Assembly: GCA_018127085.1 (NCBI GenBank)
Contig: CM030733.1
Location: 372,001 to 436,000, forward strand
Direction: 5' to 3'
Source of the DNA: Pneumocystis sp. 'macacae'
Taxonomy: Eukaryota; Ascomycota; Pneumocystomycetes; Pneumocystales; Pneumocystaceae
DNA: 64,000 bases
The translations under genes and the position numbers were made by a program. How positions within the stretch are numbered: the first letter of the stretch is position 1; each line of letters starts with the position of its first letter. Shown one piece after another: positions 25,560 through 38,134 of this stretch. Below the pieces are notes generated by a model. The model made no database searches, was not told the DNA's origin, and worked only from the letters and a program-made list of their open reading frames with translations.

Positions 25560-26800
25560 TTTCTAGTCCTCATTCATCTCTGGACTCCCAGTCTCCTGTT
25601 TCTGTTGTTGAGTGAACTTGTTCTTGTAGTAGTTATGTCTTTGATTGTTATTTCTGATGTTTCATTTTTAGCTGTCCTAATTTTGGACATTCATCCATTA
25701 TTCATGTATCCTGATATTTGTATCCTTTTCTAGATCTATAGTTTTCCCGCCAAGAATAATATCTCCTTTAATCTAGGATATAGATCAAACACTATTGGTA
25801 TTAAATGAAATGCTTCTATCTCTTCGTTATTTGAATCTTTGTGCTTACAAACTTGAACTGTGCCGTATCTATTGTATCATTAAGTGTTTCTAGGACATTC
25901 TCTAGAAATCTGATAGCTAATTTATTACTAGCTGCTTAATTTGGATAAAATATAACTTGCTGCTTTCATTGCCTTTTTATTCTTTTTTAATATCTTTATA
26001 TCACATCTTTTAACTTAATTTCTATGAATTTTGTAAAAAAATAAAACCAATAATCTCTAAGAAAAGAAATTTTTAAAAGAATGATCAAGTTTAAGAAAAA
26101 TATCCAAAGTTAGAGAATTTCGAGTCCTCTAGTTCTATTATTTAATTATGTGAAATAGTTTATAAGCATTTTTTGGATTCTTTATGATTATATGAGCTTT
26201 TGATTTACTAATTGTTTTATCTTCTAAGTTTTTTTCAAAAAACAACCTATACTTCCTATTGAATTACGAAGTTTATTTTTTGTTAATTTTTCACTAGTTT
26301 TTGGTAATTTTGTATGAACTTTTAAAAATATTGAAAATAAGAGTAATTAGAGTGATTTTGGGTTAAATCAAATACATCATTATCGAGATTTGCGTAAATA
26401 TAAGAGAATTTGTAGTATTAGCTAGGATAATGTTGATTTTATTCCTGAGATTATTATGTCTCTTGCATACATTTTTGTAAAATTTTTTCAATACTGGATG
26501 CACATTGTTTAGTGTTAAATTTATATTTTTTAAATCATTGCAATATTTTTTAGTTTTAATTCATATTAATTATCTATTATATCTTTTTTAAAAATAACAC
26601 TAAAATGTCTTATATAAAAAATGTTAATTGAATGTTTTGTTAGTAGTCAAAAGTTTTCATATTTTTGAATGTAATAAGTTTAACGATAAATTCGAGATTG
26701 ATCTTTATGTTCTAAAAAAGATTAAAAATGGAAAAAAATAAAATACTATTGTTTTTTGAAAAAGTATATGCTGTTACAAGAAAATATACTAACATACATG
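25560..26800 (-). pseudogene. Decayed Msg gene (remnant C), internally deleted
   Basis: Minus-strand fragments line up with the C-terminal third of gene 2. Near 25765-25835 the remnant reads EAFHLIPIVFDLYPRLKEI, against LAFDLMSLVLELYLEAKDI. Near 25680-25705 it keeps DECPKLGQL, against DDCPKFGD. Near 25570-25670 it keeps ITIKDITTTRTSS, in place of the Thr-rich tail. At the 5' end, 26745-26795 reads MLVYFLVTAYTFSKNN, an altered signal-peptide exon, followed by a TTTTTTAG acceptor-like site. The distance between the ends (about 1.2 kb) is too short for a complete gene, so the middle has been lost. Stops and frame changes are frequent. Confidence 0.75.
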
Positions 26801-27235
26801 TTTTTATTTACAATAAAAACAATAAATAGAATTTTACAAAAAATACTTTCTATTTAATATTGAAAAATATCGAAAAAATTGTCCTAAAAAATATTAATAA
26901 CAAATAGTTAATAATGAATATTTAATAAGTAAAAAGATATGCATTGTTCTTTATTATAGTTATATATTTAAATTTTTATAAAGAACTATTTTTAAAAATA
27001 TAGTAAAAGTTTTAAATAATATAATGTTATTAATAATAGTTTTTAAGATTTTTGTGTTTTTTTATTTATTTACAAAAGTTTTTTTATATGTATTTGTTGA
27101 TAAACTATCATTTTAATTAGTTTTAAATTTTCAATTTTTGTTTTATTTTTTATCTTTTATGATATATAAAATATATTTTAAAAAAATTATTTTATTTTTT
27201 TAGATATTTGTTGTTTGAAAGATCTAGTATTTTTG

Positions 27236-27262
<27 letters not shown>
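27236..27262. repeat. T27 homopolymer
   Basis: An uninterrupted run of 27 T, preceded by TTTTG. No gene is nearby. Length is likely unstable or error-prone in assembly. Confidence 0.85.
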
Positions 27263-27269
<7 letters not shown>

Positions 27270-27743
27270 TACATTTTAAGTTATCTTAAAAATTTATATA
27301 TATATATTTTGATTTTTTAATTTTTATTTACTTTTTTCATGTTTATATTAATAATATTTTTAGCACCATTTTAATATCATGTTTGTAAAATTGTTGTTTT
27401 TTTATTATTTAAGATATTTTTATGAAATACAAAAAGCTTTCTTTTTAAAATTTGAATTAATTGTTAAAAAAATAGAATTTAAAAAAATATTATATTAGAG
27501 TCAATCTTTAAAAATAACCAAAACACATTGAAATATATTTTTCTTATATTTTTATTTTCGGTAATGTAATCGAGAATCAAAAATAAACCATTTTTTACGT
27601 TACAATCAATTATGGAATACTAATATTTTAAAATCATGAATTTCTAGTTAGTTGAATACTCATATATTTAATAACTTCTTGATTTATCTTTTAAAAATAT
27701 TTAAATAAATTCTTTATTTTCATTAATGGTTATTAAATAATTA

Positions 27744-28106
27744 TCAAAGACATTTCATAAAAACACTAATAAATAAATATTGTCTTTGTCTTAAATAATT
27801 ATCTATGTCCTTAGTATTATTCCTGTAATTATCCAAATTAATTTTATTTTTTTTCAACCTTTTTTTAATTTTATAATCCATTATACTATTATCAGATATA
27901 TTCAGTTTATATCTTAATGAGTATATAATTAATAAATCTGAAATTGATATTGGGAAATTTGACGATGAACTTAAATTTGTAGTTAATATTATAGTTGAAT
28001 TTGTTAATATTGATTTCGATCTAGTAGTTTTGATAGATTCTGATAGTTTTGATGGTTTGAAATGATCTTGATGGAGGTAAATTTTTATATATACTAGTAA
28101 AGTCAA
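27744..28106 (-). CDS. Hypothetical small open frame
   Basis: A 120-codon open frame in AT-rich surroundings. The translation is rich in Ser, Thr, Asn, Ile and Lys and has a basic stretch (IKKRLKKNKINLDNY). I do not recognise a family. It has no visible signal peptide or cysteine pattern, so it is not obviously Msg debris. An open frame this long is somewhat unexpected at this base composition, but chance cannot be excluded. Confidence 0.2.
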   Translation of the reverse strand: MTLLVYIKIYLHQDHFKPSKLSESIKTTRSKSILTNSTIILTTNLSSSSNFPISISDLLIIYSLRYKLNISDNSIMDYKIKKRLKKNKINLDNYRNNTKDIDNYLRQRQYLFISVFMKCL

Positions 28107-31100
28107 TAGATATAGAGAGAACTTTAGTTTTAATTTTGTTATAAATAAATTTTATAAATAAATATAGAGGTATTAATTTTTAATAGTTTAAAATTAGTAA
28201 ACAAAAACATAAAGATTTCTAATGCAAGTTGATTACATAATTCTTCTAAATATAATTCCAGGATTTTATATACAAAAGTAATATTAGTGAATAATTTATT
28301 CATTTTTTTGTAATAGGATTTTTACATTTTTCATATAGTTTTTTTTATATCTATTATTAAATATTTCAAAAATTTTGACTAAAATACTAATTTTTTTTTT
28401 TGTTTTTAGCCAAAATAGTATTGTATAAATCTTTAAATTGAAAATATATGTTATTTAAAACAGAACAAAATCTTTCGAGCATCCTACAGTAACTGATGAA
28501 TTGAAAACAAAAATTATAATTAATAAGTCATGCAATTATTAGAAAGCCCATAATACAACAAATAAAAAAACAATCACTTGCAATTCATTAGGATTTAGTT
28601 TAATATTTGTTTAAAAACTTTTTTTGCAGATACATATACAATTTACAGCATTTTATGAATAGTATTTAAAATAGTTAAGACGTACAATTTTATTTTATAA
28701 ATTTAAGCCTTTTCTCTCAAACATAGCTGATTTGAATACTATTGATTCATTTGTATTTTTATCAGTTTTAATGAAAGTTTTTTATAATTTTAAAGTATAT
28801 TTAAATAGTGTTAATTTGTAATATTTATTTTTTTGTTTTTTATAAGTATTGTAGTTAGGATTTAGTATTACTAGTTTTAAAATTTCATTTATAACCTGGT
28901 AAATACTAAAATATTAGTTGGTTTTTTAAGTTGAACTTTTTACTTTATTTTTTGAGTAGAATCATATTTATAGTTGTATTTAAATTTTTTGATAACTTGT
29001 GTATATTTGCGAGTATCATAACTTATCTAGTAATAAAAATGTTTACTAATACTGATAAAATAAAATATTTAAAGATACTTTTCATATTTAGTTTTTGAGG
29101 AGGACTATATAAATAATATTAAAATTGATTACTATTTTTAAATTTTTTAAAAGAACATAGCAATGATTTTTGGTTTAATGTATATTCTTATAAATATTAT
29201 ATTCATTATTTGAAGAAGTATTAGTAGATATATTTTTTATATATTTTAAATCTTTTATTGAAGGATATTTTTTGCAATCATGTATGTATAACTATAGTTC
29301 AATTAAAAAATTGACAATTAGTAAATCCAGAAAAATCTATACTTTAGAAATAGATATATCTGAATTACATAACTTTTTATAGGTATATCGAATATCATTT
29401 TCATCCATATGAGTAGATGGATTTTTAAAAGATTAAAATTATATTCTTTTGAAATATCATAAAAAACTATTTTTCGTATAATTCACTCTTAATAAATGGC
29501 GTTGGAAACGAAAAATTGAATAATTTGGAATACTATAATCGCATTTTACCAGCTAAATTCTACAATTTGTTTTTGATATTTGCTTTAATAAAAATAAGAC
29601 TTAAAAATTTAGACATTCCTCTTGAGATCTTAAAATAATTTTTTCATAAATACTGTCAATATTGATATATAAATCGAATAACTCAGGATATTGTTGATTA
29701 ATTTACATTTGTTTTAAAATTTTTTTAAACAAATATTTAAATTATTTGAAATTTTCAAAAGATCATAAATAATTACTTCTGCAACTCCTAATGCAGGTTT
29801 TGTTATAACAATATTCTTCTAAAGTAATATATTTTTCATTAATATAACATGAGTTACGATGTTTAAAAAAATACATATGACTTGTAACTTATTATACCGA
29901 CCATGATCGCTTATTTTTTCATTTGAAAAAACATTTAGTTTTCTTTATCTTATAATATTATTATATATATAATTACATAATTTTTTAGATTTTCTATAAA
30001 TTCTTTAAAGTCTTTTATTTATATCTTCTGTCAGCAAAAGCTTCCTTTAAAGAGCTTTCACAAGAATAATATAATTTGTTATCTAATATAATGGCTATAT
30101 AATAATTATTTGCATAATTATTCTGCTGATTTTTATGTTTCAGAATTGTTAATTCATTATATCATTAAGTATAATATATATTACTTCTATATAGAGAAAA
30201 TAATAGATCGTTCTCAAACGATGCATAGTAATTCATAAGATCTAAAAAATTGTTTTCTGAAAAAGCTTTATGTTAAAATTATGAAAATAAATGTTTTCAA
30301 AAACAAGTACATAAATAAAAACAATAAAGGAACTTATTTTTAATAAATAATTGATTTAAAAATATAGATAAAATAATTTTGATATATAAAAAAAGATTTA
30401 TATAGTATTTTAAATAATTAATAACAAATAATATCATATATCTATATGAAATAATCATTTATTTTAATAGTTTTTAAAATATTTCTTGTTCTATTTTTAC
30501 TAGTCTATTTTAAAATGTTGAATTTTAAATTAGTTAATTTGAATGATTAAGTAAAAATTTTTTAATAATTTATTTTATTTAAAGTATTATATTATTAGAA
30601 AGAATTCTTTTTATAAAGACTTTTTTATTTGGATCATTTTTTATCTTCAAGTTAGATAATATATGAATTTTTTAAAGATTATTAAATATAATAAATTTAT
30701 TTAATGAAATTTATAACTTCAAATTTATAATTTTCTAATTATTTATGTTTATTAAATTCAAATAGTTCTTTTTTTAATTTTCTATATATTATTAAAAGTA
30801 GTCTATATTTATTTTTTTGTATTCTATTAGATTTATTGATTTGTTTTTTTAATAAAAAATACATTAATTTTTAAATTTTTAGTTTTTATTTTTAAATTTT
30901 TAGTTTTTATTAAACTCAACATTTACTTTATTTTAAATATGTAAAAACATTAATAACTTTAAAAAAATATATTAGATTATTTATTTATGATATTTATAAT
31001 AAGTTAATGTTTTATTTATGATTTAATATTGATAATTTGTTAGTAAACTTTAATTTTAAATTTTAATTTGGATTTTTAATACTAATTTTAGTTTTATAAA

Positions 31101-32631
31101 TTTAATAATAATTATTTTTATTATAATTTTTTATATGCTTCTTGAAAGTTTGTTGATTATTGAGTATTTTAAAAATTATTAAAATATTTTTTCTTCAGAG
31201 ACAAAAATTGTTATATTTTGGTGAATATAATTCACATAATTTTTATTTAAATTTAAATTTAAATTTAAATTAATGCCATTGAGTTTAAAATTATTAATAA
31301 AATTGTAAATGAAACTCAATTTCAAATTTTAATTTGATTTATATTTAAAATTTGAGCTTTATTTGAATATTTTAGATTATTTAAAAATATTATTTATGGT
31401 TCTATGAATTTATAAATATTAAATAAATAATGTTTTAATAATTATTTTTATTTTAGATTTCTATTTTTTATAAATTATTCTATATTTCATATTTTTAGTT
31501 CTTTTATGAAGGTTTAAGATATTTAAAAATATATCTACTTGATAATTATTTTTATTAATTTAAAAAGATAGTACTTTATGAAATTAACTATGTTAAAGTT
31601 ATAAAGTTGTTAAAATGTATATCAATATTTTACTAGTAATTTATTTATTAAATATTTTAGTAAATATATTTCTCAATAAATTGTAATATATTTTAATATA
31701 TTTAAGTTTAATTATATTTTTTGTTCTTTTATTTTTGCGCCTTATATAACTATAAATTTATAATTAAACATCTAAATTTATTAACTTTTATCAAGTTTTA
31801 ATTTTAGTATAATATAGCATAAAATAGTACTATGTAATAGTAAAATTAACAATAATATTTGATTTTTTATTTTATTATTATTTCATATCTCTTATTATTT
31901 CGTATCTTACTAATATCTTTTTATTATTTGGATCATAATTCCAAATATTTTTATTAATTAATATTTTTATATAATATGTTTTATACTATGTTAAACATAT
32001 TTAAAAGAATCTTTTTTCTTTTTTTAATCTTAATTTTTTGAATTTAATTTACTTATTTCTTATTCTATTGTTTTATAAAAAAGTAATCTATAAATATATT
32101 TTTTACTTTTTCAATGGATCTATCATGAAAATATAAAAGTTTTATATAACTTAACCTTCATCATTTACTTAGAAAATTGGATTCCATTTACTTTTAAAAA
32201 CGTTCTTATTTTATATATTTTAAGTTTTGATCCTTTGATTGTACTCTTTTGAATAAAATACATTAGTTTGCATTGAAAAAAATTGTAAAAATTGTAAAAA
32301 TTAATTATCAAATTATTTCTAAAAGACTAATAATATTGTTAAAACATAAGAAAAGCCTTTATAAATTTAAACTATCCATTAAATTTAATTAAATCCAATA
32401 ATAATTTTAAAAAAAATTGCAAATATAAAAATGGAGAACGATAATAAAGTGTTCGAGAATCGGAATTTGTAGATAATTTTTTTATTCCTTAAATTTTTAT
32501 CTTTTTGTAAACTTAGTTCTGAACTTTAATTATATTTTGATCATATGTTTTAAAAATTTATAATAGACTTTTAATAAGAATTAAAGTATGATATTTAAAA
32601 ATTAAAGATATTTTTAAATTTTGAAATTTAT
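28107..32631. other. Long AT-rich gene-poor stretch
   Basis: About 4.5 kb without a supportable gene, apart from the Msg signal-exon relic at 30255-30300. It contains a 21-bp tandem duplication near 30868-30909, a short ATTTAA-unit array near 31244-31272, and a small inverted repeat (ATTGAGTTT / AAACTCAAT) at about 31278-31321. It separates the Msg region from the housekeeping genes that begin with ski8. Confidence 0.5.
30255..30305 (-). pseudogene. Relic of an Msg signal-peptide exon (remnant D)
   Basis: The minus strand reads TTGAAAACATTTATTTTC and then AGCTTTTTCAG, matching the signal exon of gene 3 (AAAGCCTTTATC...GCTTTCTCG). The start codon is changed to TTG and an in-frame TAA is present. 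A TTTATTGTTTTTATTTATG leader-like sequence precedes it, as upstream of other Msg copies. No body of the gene could be recognised with confidence downstream (29.7-30.2 kb), though one short frame with a cysteine (YYSCESSLKEAFADRRYK) may belong to it. Confidence 0.5.
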
Positions 32632-33783
32632 ATGGTAAGATTTTATAAATTTTGAAAATAAATATTAATTTATAATAGACGATACAATATTTAGTAGCTC
32701 ATATTGAGGAAAATGGTTTTTGAAATCTATTATATTTTTTATAAAATTTACAATTTATATTAGCACATATAGCAGACATATATGCTCTTGCTGTAACTTC
32801 AGAGTTTGCTTTGACTATTTCTGGAGACTCTTATCTGAAAGTTTGGGATGTAGATTCACAAAATCATCGTCTTATTCATACTTTCAATGTAGGCCATAAA
32901 ATTGGTGGACATAGTATTAGTATTTCAAAAAGTTGTCACGGTTTTATAGCAGCAAGTTCTGGATTCATAGGCGATATTATAATATGGGATCTTAAAGAAT
33001 TTAAAGAAATAACACGTTTAGGTGGGAAAAATGGGGAGACAAAACCTGGTGAAGCATGGGCTGTTGCATTATCTCCAGATGGGAAAATACTAGCATCTAC
33101 TTCTTATAAAGGGTCTTTGACTATTTTAAACATATTAACTAAAGAAAATATTCTCGAACTTGAAACTAGAGGTAATTTCGGTATATGTATTGATTATGTA
33201 TATCAAATTATTTTGTTTTCTCTTTTAATATAAGTAGTCAAAAAACGGATTATATATAGCAACAGGTCATGAAAAAGGTGGTTTGTATGTATTTAGTGTT
33301 GAAAAAAAAAAATTGTTGTATTCTTTACAAGGTAAATATTTAAAAGTATTTACATTAAATAACAGGTAATAAGGGCATGCATCAACAGTAAGATCCGTTT
33401 CTTTTTCACCAAATTCCACTCTTCTTGCTGCAGCTGGCGACTCAAAAGTGATTACTTTATATGACGTACAATCTGGAGAGCAAATTGCAAATTTAACAGG
33501 ACATAAAGGCTGGATTTTTTCTGTTGACTGGAATCCTACAGGAGAATATATTGTTAGTGGGTAGTAGTCATCCGAAAATATCATTGAAATAATTTTAAAT
33601 AGTGCAATTGATGGAACAACAAAAGTATGGGAAATTGAAAAAAGAGAATGTGTAGGAACTCAAAATGATAGTCAATGCGCAATCTGGAGTGTAAAGTGGA
33701 TTAGAAAGGGGACCAGTGAAGGATTTATTAGTGTAGGTGCTGATAAAGCTATTCGTTGGTATAGAGCAGCTGCCACTGAATGA
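32632..33783 (+). CDS. ski8: Ski8-type WD40 repeat protein
   Basis: A WD40 protein matching Ski8/Rec14/WDR61. It is a subunit of the Ski complex, which feeds mRNA to the cytoplasmic exosome, and in some fungi it also has a meiotic recombination role. The first exon is only the ATG (32632-32634), followed by intron 32635-32678 (GTAAGA...AATAG). Exon 2 is 32679-32715 (reads TIQYLVAHIEEN). Intron 32716-32763 follows. Exon 3 from 32764 reads AHIADIYALAVTSEF and contains WD repeats with LKVWD and IIIWDLKEF. Later exons contain NGLYIATGHEKGG, HASTVRSVSFSPN, LYDVQSGEQIANL, GHKGWIFSVDWNP, KVWEIEKRECV and a final IRWYRAAATE to TGA at 33783. Phases agree through all introns. It stands at the boundary between the Msg region and the housekeeping block. 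Confidence 0.9.
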
Positions 33784-33866
33784 AATTCATAGATAAAATT
33801 ACAGAATGTTACAGAATGACATGTGTATATAGATATTTTCATATAGTAATGAATAGGATTACGTAT

Positions 33867-34518
33867 TTATAGAGTATTCAATGTTTTTTTTTTATTAAAA
33901 AAGTTTCGAAGTTGAATAATCGTATTTTTAAAAGTAGCTAGATTTTCTTTTTGAAAATGTGTCACTTTTTCGATATTTTTCATAGTAATTTTTGATGTTT
34001 TTATATTCGAATCTTCTATGTTGATCATAGTTTTTGCAGTCATAAGAAGTCGAATGTCTTTGGGTCCATCAATATATTCTAAAATTGCCATAGGTGCTGA
34101 ATCACTTTTTCGTGGAGGTAATCTTAAAACACGAGTATAACCACCAGAACGTTCAGAAAAACGTTTTTTAAGGATCTCATATAATTTTGGAATTGTTACT
34201 TTTGGTTTCTATAATATCTATTAATATTAAATCTAAGAAAATAATCGTTAGCCTCCATAAACGATTGATTGAACATATTTATATGCAGATCTGTTATCAA
34301 AACCCTTTTTAGCATAAGTGATCAATTTTTCTGCTATTTTTTGGGACTCTTTGGCCTTTGAAAATGTTGTTTGAATCGATTCATGTATAATTAAGGAAGA
34401 TACAATATTTCTAAAAAGACTTTGTCTATAAAGGTATGTTTAAATGTTTGTTGCAAAGAGAAGTATACCTATGAGATGGCGATCTATTGAGTTTCCGCCA
34501 CTGTGGTTTAATAGGCAT
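33867..34518 (-). CDS. MRPL8: Mitochondrial ribosomal protein uL17 (bacterial L17 family)
   Basis: Start at 34518. The N-terminus is MPIKPQWRKLNRSPSHR, followed by QSLFRNIVSSLIIHE, the classic L17 pattern (R-x-x-H-R...L-R-N...L-I-x-H-E-x-I-x-T-T). It continues with TTFSKAKESQKIAEKLIT and then, after a short intron, YEILKKRFSERSGGYTRVLRLPPRKSD, the other L17 signature. The C-terminus is a fungal extension with basic and coiled-coil-like content, ending at 33867. At least two short introns split it (near 34424-34468 and 34206-34250). It is a structural protein of the mitochondrial large subunit and is convergent with ski8. Confidence 0.88.
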
Positions 34519-34684
34519 GTTCCTATAATTATTAAATTAATATATTTTTTTAAACTTTTTGAATATGTGAAAATATAAAATCGATGATAATTGAATTTTT
34601 AAAAATTTAGAAAATTAATGAAATTGATCAAATATTAACAAATATATTTGGAAAATAAAAACTTTATTCAAAAGTTCATTATCT

Positions 34685-35014
34685 ATGTCAAGAATTTTCT
34701 TTTTTTTAAGCGGAACAGTATTGTCTATTTCGACAACATACATACTACTTTTACAAATTCGTTCAACAACATATATAATTTCTAAATCATTAGAATATCA
34801 ATCACTTCAACTTAAAAATCAGAGTGATACTAAAAGACTTCTATGGATACCAACAATACCGTCAATGTCTTGGATGGGATTAATCAAAGAAAAATGGAAT
34901 AATAGTCTTCGGTTTACATCTTTATGGATACAAAGTATTAATATTATAGAAAATACTAATAGTTTTTGGAACAGAATACAAGAAACTTTAAAATTTATAA
35001 AAGATAAGAAATAG
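34685..35014 (+). CDS. Small inner-membrane protein, possibly MICOS subunit Mic12/Aim5
   Basis: A single-exon protein of 109 residues. An N-terminal membrane segment (FFFLSGTVLSISTTYILLL) is followed by a polar body and a C-terminal KEKWNNSLRFTSLWIQSI motif. The size, topology and the K-x-x-W-N-x-x-(I/L)-R-x-x-x-x-W-I pattern resemble Mic12/Aim5, a small subunit of the mitochondrial cristae-organising complex. The overall similarity is low, so this is tentative. Confidence 0.45.
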   Translation: MSRIFFFLSGTVLSISTTYILLLQIRSTTYIISKSLEYQSLQLKNQSDTKRLLWIPTIPSMSWMGLIKEKWNNSLRFTSLWIQSINIIENTNSFWNRIQETLKFIKDKK

Positions 35015-35129
35015 TAACGTTTTAAAAATTTCTTCATTGTTTTCATATTATTTTTTTATAATTTAATCTTGATTTTTTTATTTAAATCTGCATTATATAA
35101 AATTTAATTTGAAGGGGAGTTTCGAGGTG

Positions 35130-35203
35130 GGCTGATAGCTCAGTTGGGATGAGCGTTGCACTGAAGATGCAAAGGTCCCGTGTTCGATCCACGGTCGGCC
35201 CGC
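35130..35203 (+). tRNA. trnF-GAA: tRNA-Phe (GAA), intronless
   Basis: A complete cloverleaf can be folded by eye. The acceptor stem GGGCTGA pairs with TCGGCCC. The D arm is GCTC...GAGC. The anticodon stem TTGCA/TGCAA encloses CTGAAGA, giving anticodon GAA. The variable loop is AGGTC, and the T arm is CCGTG-TTCGATC-CACGG. The discriminator base is G. CCA is not encoded. A run of T follows at 35206-35210, suitable as an RNA polymerase III terminator. Confidence 0.93.
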
Positions 35204-35854
35204 CTTTTTAAAAACAATAATTGAAAATGTGAAAAAATTTTAAATGACTTTGGAAATATTTGCAAAAGCACTTTTCTTGATAATATTATTAATGGAAAAT
35301 CTAAGGGAATAAATTAGGGGCCCTTAGGAAATAATTTTTAATAATTAATTATATTGGAAATAAGTAGACTGAAATGTATATTCATTCAGATAAAATAAAA
35401 TCTTATTAATTTTTAGAAATTAAAAATATTTTTAAATAAAATGAAAAAATCAATAAAAGTTCTATTTTACTATGTTATAAAATATATTTAAATTTTATAT
35501 AAAACTTAAATCTTGATAATATAAAAATTAAGCACAAATTCATAAAATATACGGGTTTTTTAAAATTATTTACCTTTTTTTTTATTATCAATTTTATAAT
35601 TTGTAAAAAAAGTATTATTAATATAAATATTTTTACAAAAAAATAATTCTTATTATTCCTATATTCATCATTTGATAATTTTTTAAAGATGTTTGAAAAA
35701 GTAACTATAACAAAAATGTTTAGAAATATTAAAATTTTATATAATTTTTGAATTAAAATATAAAATTTTCGATTACAAAATTTATAAAAAAGTAAATCTT
35801 AACTTTCAAAATTATATCGAATTAAAGAAAAAATTTTAACTAGAAATTAATCTT
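35204..35854. other. AT-rich spacer
   Basis: Contains the T-run just after the tRNA and the upstream region of the zinc-finger gene. No gene recognised. Confidence 0.5.
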
Positions 35855-36745
35855 ATGTCTTCAGAAAATGACTCGAGCTCGTCTTATACTGAAAAACAAA
35901 TACAGAATTTACCAGTTTTAAAATCATATCAAGATACTACATCAATTTCTTCTGATACCAGTACATCTTTACCTACTAGCCCGAAAGAAGAGCTATCAAT
36001 TGTAACAATATGTAAATGGAATGGATGCTATAAAGACCAAAGGAGCTTAAATAATCTTATGAGCCATTTATATAATAGTAATATTTGATTTAATAATTAG
36101 TTTTAGTTTATTATAATAGTTCATATAGGGAATATGAAATCTATATATATTTGTGAATGGGATAATTGTCCTTTAAAGGGGGCAACCCACATGTCTCGTT
36201 TATCTTTTATTATTCATGTTAGGTTTCATATAAAAAGAAAACCTTTTTCTTGTACGATGCTAGGTATACTTAAAATAGAATAAATATATTTATTTAGGCA
36301 TATAGGATGTGGAAAATCATTTATTCGTTTAAATAGTCTTAAGAAACATATAAATATTGTACATAATTTAGATTTTTTATGTTCACCTGCTTTTAGTTCA
36401 TTTATTCAAAATTCTTCACAAACTCAATTCATAATAAATAAAGATATTAAAGGTTTTCATTTAGAGGGTAAAAACACACATTCTGATAACAAAGAAATTG
36501 TTAGTAATGATCGAGATGAATTAATTGAATGGTCAGAAGACGAGGTTGAGATGTCTTTTTATGATCTTTCGAATTTTTTAAAACAAAAATTGCTTTGGAT
36601 AGAAAAAGAAAATAAAAAATTAAAAAATCAGTTACATAAGACTAGAAATAAATGCAAAAAATATTATATTCAAAAAGAAGGTGTTTTTGAAAAATTGCTT
36701 ATTAAATCATTAGGAAGAGATAAGGTATTGACTATAATTAGATAA
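35855..36745 (+). CDS. C2H2 zinc-finger nuclear protein (Iec1-like finger layout)
   Basis: Three exons. The N-terminus is Ser/Thr-rich (residues 1-50). Finger 1 is CKWNGCYKDQRSLNNLMSH. The second exon, reached through an intron at about 36082-36112, gives finger 2: CEWDNCPLKGATHMSRLSF with FIIHVRFH. The third exon completes finger 3, with FSCTML joined to GCGKSFIRLN and KKHINIVH. The C-terminus has an acidic patch (WSEDEVE) and a coiled-coil-like helix (WIEKENKKLKNQLHK). The CxW-x-x-C first two fingers followed by a classical finger resemble fungal INO80-complex factor Iec1 and related DNA-binding proteins. This is probably a chromatin or transcription factor; the precise orthologue is not certain. 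Confidence 0.6.
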
Positions 36746-37402
36746 TTTCTTTATTTTATCAATATTATTTTATTAAAAACCGATATCATTATAGTTTTGT
36801 TATTTTAACGTATTTTATGTTTTTAATAATGTTAATTATTATTTAGTATACAGAAATAAATATTAACATGTGAAAAAAATTACACTTATTTAAGCTTTTT
36901 TAATTTAAATGAATTATTTTAAAAATTAAATTTGAGTATATTATATAAAAAATAAAAAAAATTTAGTGTTTCTTTTGAAAATTTTTATATTAACTTTTAT
37001 ATTAAAATTGATTTTGTTTCTACATTATCATATAGATAAGTATTAGTGTATTAAGTATTTATATATAAAAATTTTTTTTTTTAAAAAATATTTTAAATAA
37101 GAATAGTATCTAATAAAATTACTAGAAAAAATATATTAAAAAAATAACATAATATTTTCTATTTAAGTACTATTATTTACATTAACGCTAAAAATTACTT
37201 AATGGATCAGTATTTTATCTAAAGTCATCTTAAAAATTATTTAATAATAATAACATTTATATTTAATAGTTTTAATTAAATAAGTAATAATTTATTTAAT
37301 GTTTTTTTAATATCAAAATAGAAAAAATATACAATATTCATAAATATAATATTGATTTTTTGAGTTTAAATTTCTATTCCAAAATTTTAAAAAGTTCAAA
37401 AA
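36746..37402. other. AT-rich spacer
   Basis: AT-rich, repeat-poor DNA with no recognised gene. It ends at the start of NDUFS6. Confidence 0.5.
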
Positions 37403-38036
37403 ATGTTAAACGATTTCAAGTATAAAATATTTAAAAAAACAATATTAATAACAATAAATAGAACAATGAACAAATATAATCCTAAAGAGTTTTACCAAAT
37501 AATACTAAATAGAGTCTTTTCTAAGAAAAAGATTAAAATAAAATCTATATTTTTTAAAAGAAATTTTAAGCAAAATACACATTTAAATTTTAACAAAAAA
37601 AACCTTATATATATTCCACAAGAATTAAATTATAAAGAAAAATTACTATACAAAGAAAGATTAAGAGACTATAGGATGATAGGACCTCGTTTCGAGCAAA
37701 CTGATTTTAATCTACAAGTATAAAAAGAATTAAATACTCATTTTACTATATTAATTTAATTAACAGCCTCAACCTGATTCTGCAATTAAGTTAATAAGAA
37801 ATACACCTATTAAATTTTCAAATCAAAGAGTTGTATCATGCGATGGTAATTTTATAGATCCATTATAAAACATTAATATATTTATGAAGGTGGCGGAAAA
37901 CTTGGACATCCGAAAATATATATTAATCTAGACAAAAACGAAGATGTTTCATGTAGCTACTGTATGTTATATCCTAAAATTACCAGATTTTTAATGTTAC
38001 ATAGGTGGAATACGTTTTCAAAATAAAATTCTATAA
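37403..38036 (+). CDS. NDUFS6: NADH:ubiquinone oxidoreductase 13-kDa subunit (NDUFS6, zinc-binding)
   Basis: A nuclear-encoded complex I subunit of the mitochondrial inner membrane. The N-terminus is rich in Lys, Arg, Ile and Phe with few acidic residues, fitting a mitochondrial presequence. Later exons read IRNTPIKFSNQRVVSCDG, then GGGKLGHPKIYINLD, then CSYC and GIRFQN. This reproduces the family's zinc site: a Cys in VSCDG, a His in LGHP, and the two Cys of CxYC. The last intron splits the second Cys codon (TAC T | GT GGA). The stop is at 38036. It shows that this organism keeps respiratory complex I, unlike fission yeast. The start at 37403 could be replaced by a later ATG at 37466. Confidence 0.88.
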
Positions 38037-38134
38037 ACAATATCTTCTAAATGCTTTAATTATATAACATATTTAATACATTTCATTTGAAACGGAAATA
38101 AACTAAAAGGTATATTGTATTTCCACGTATAATT

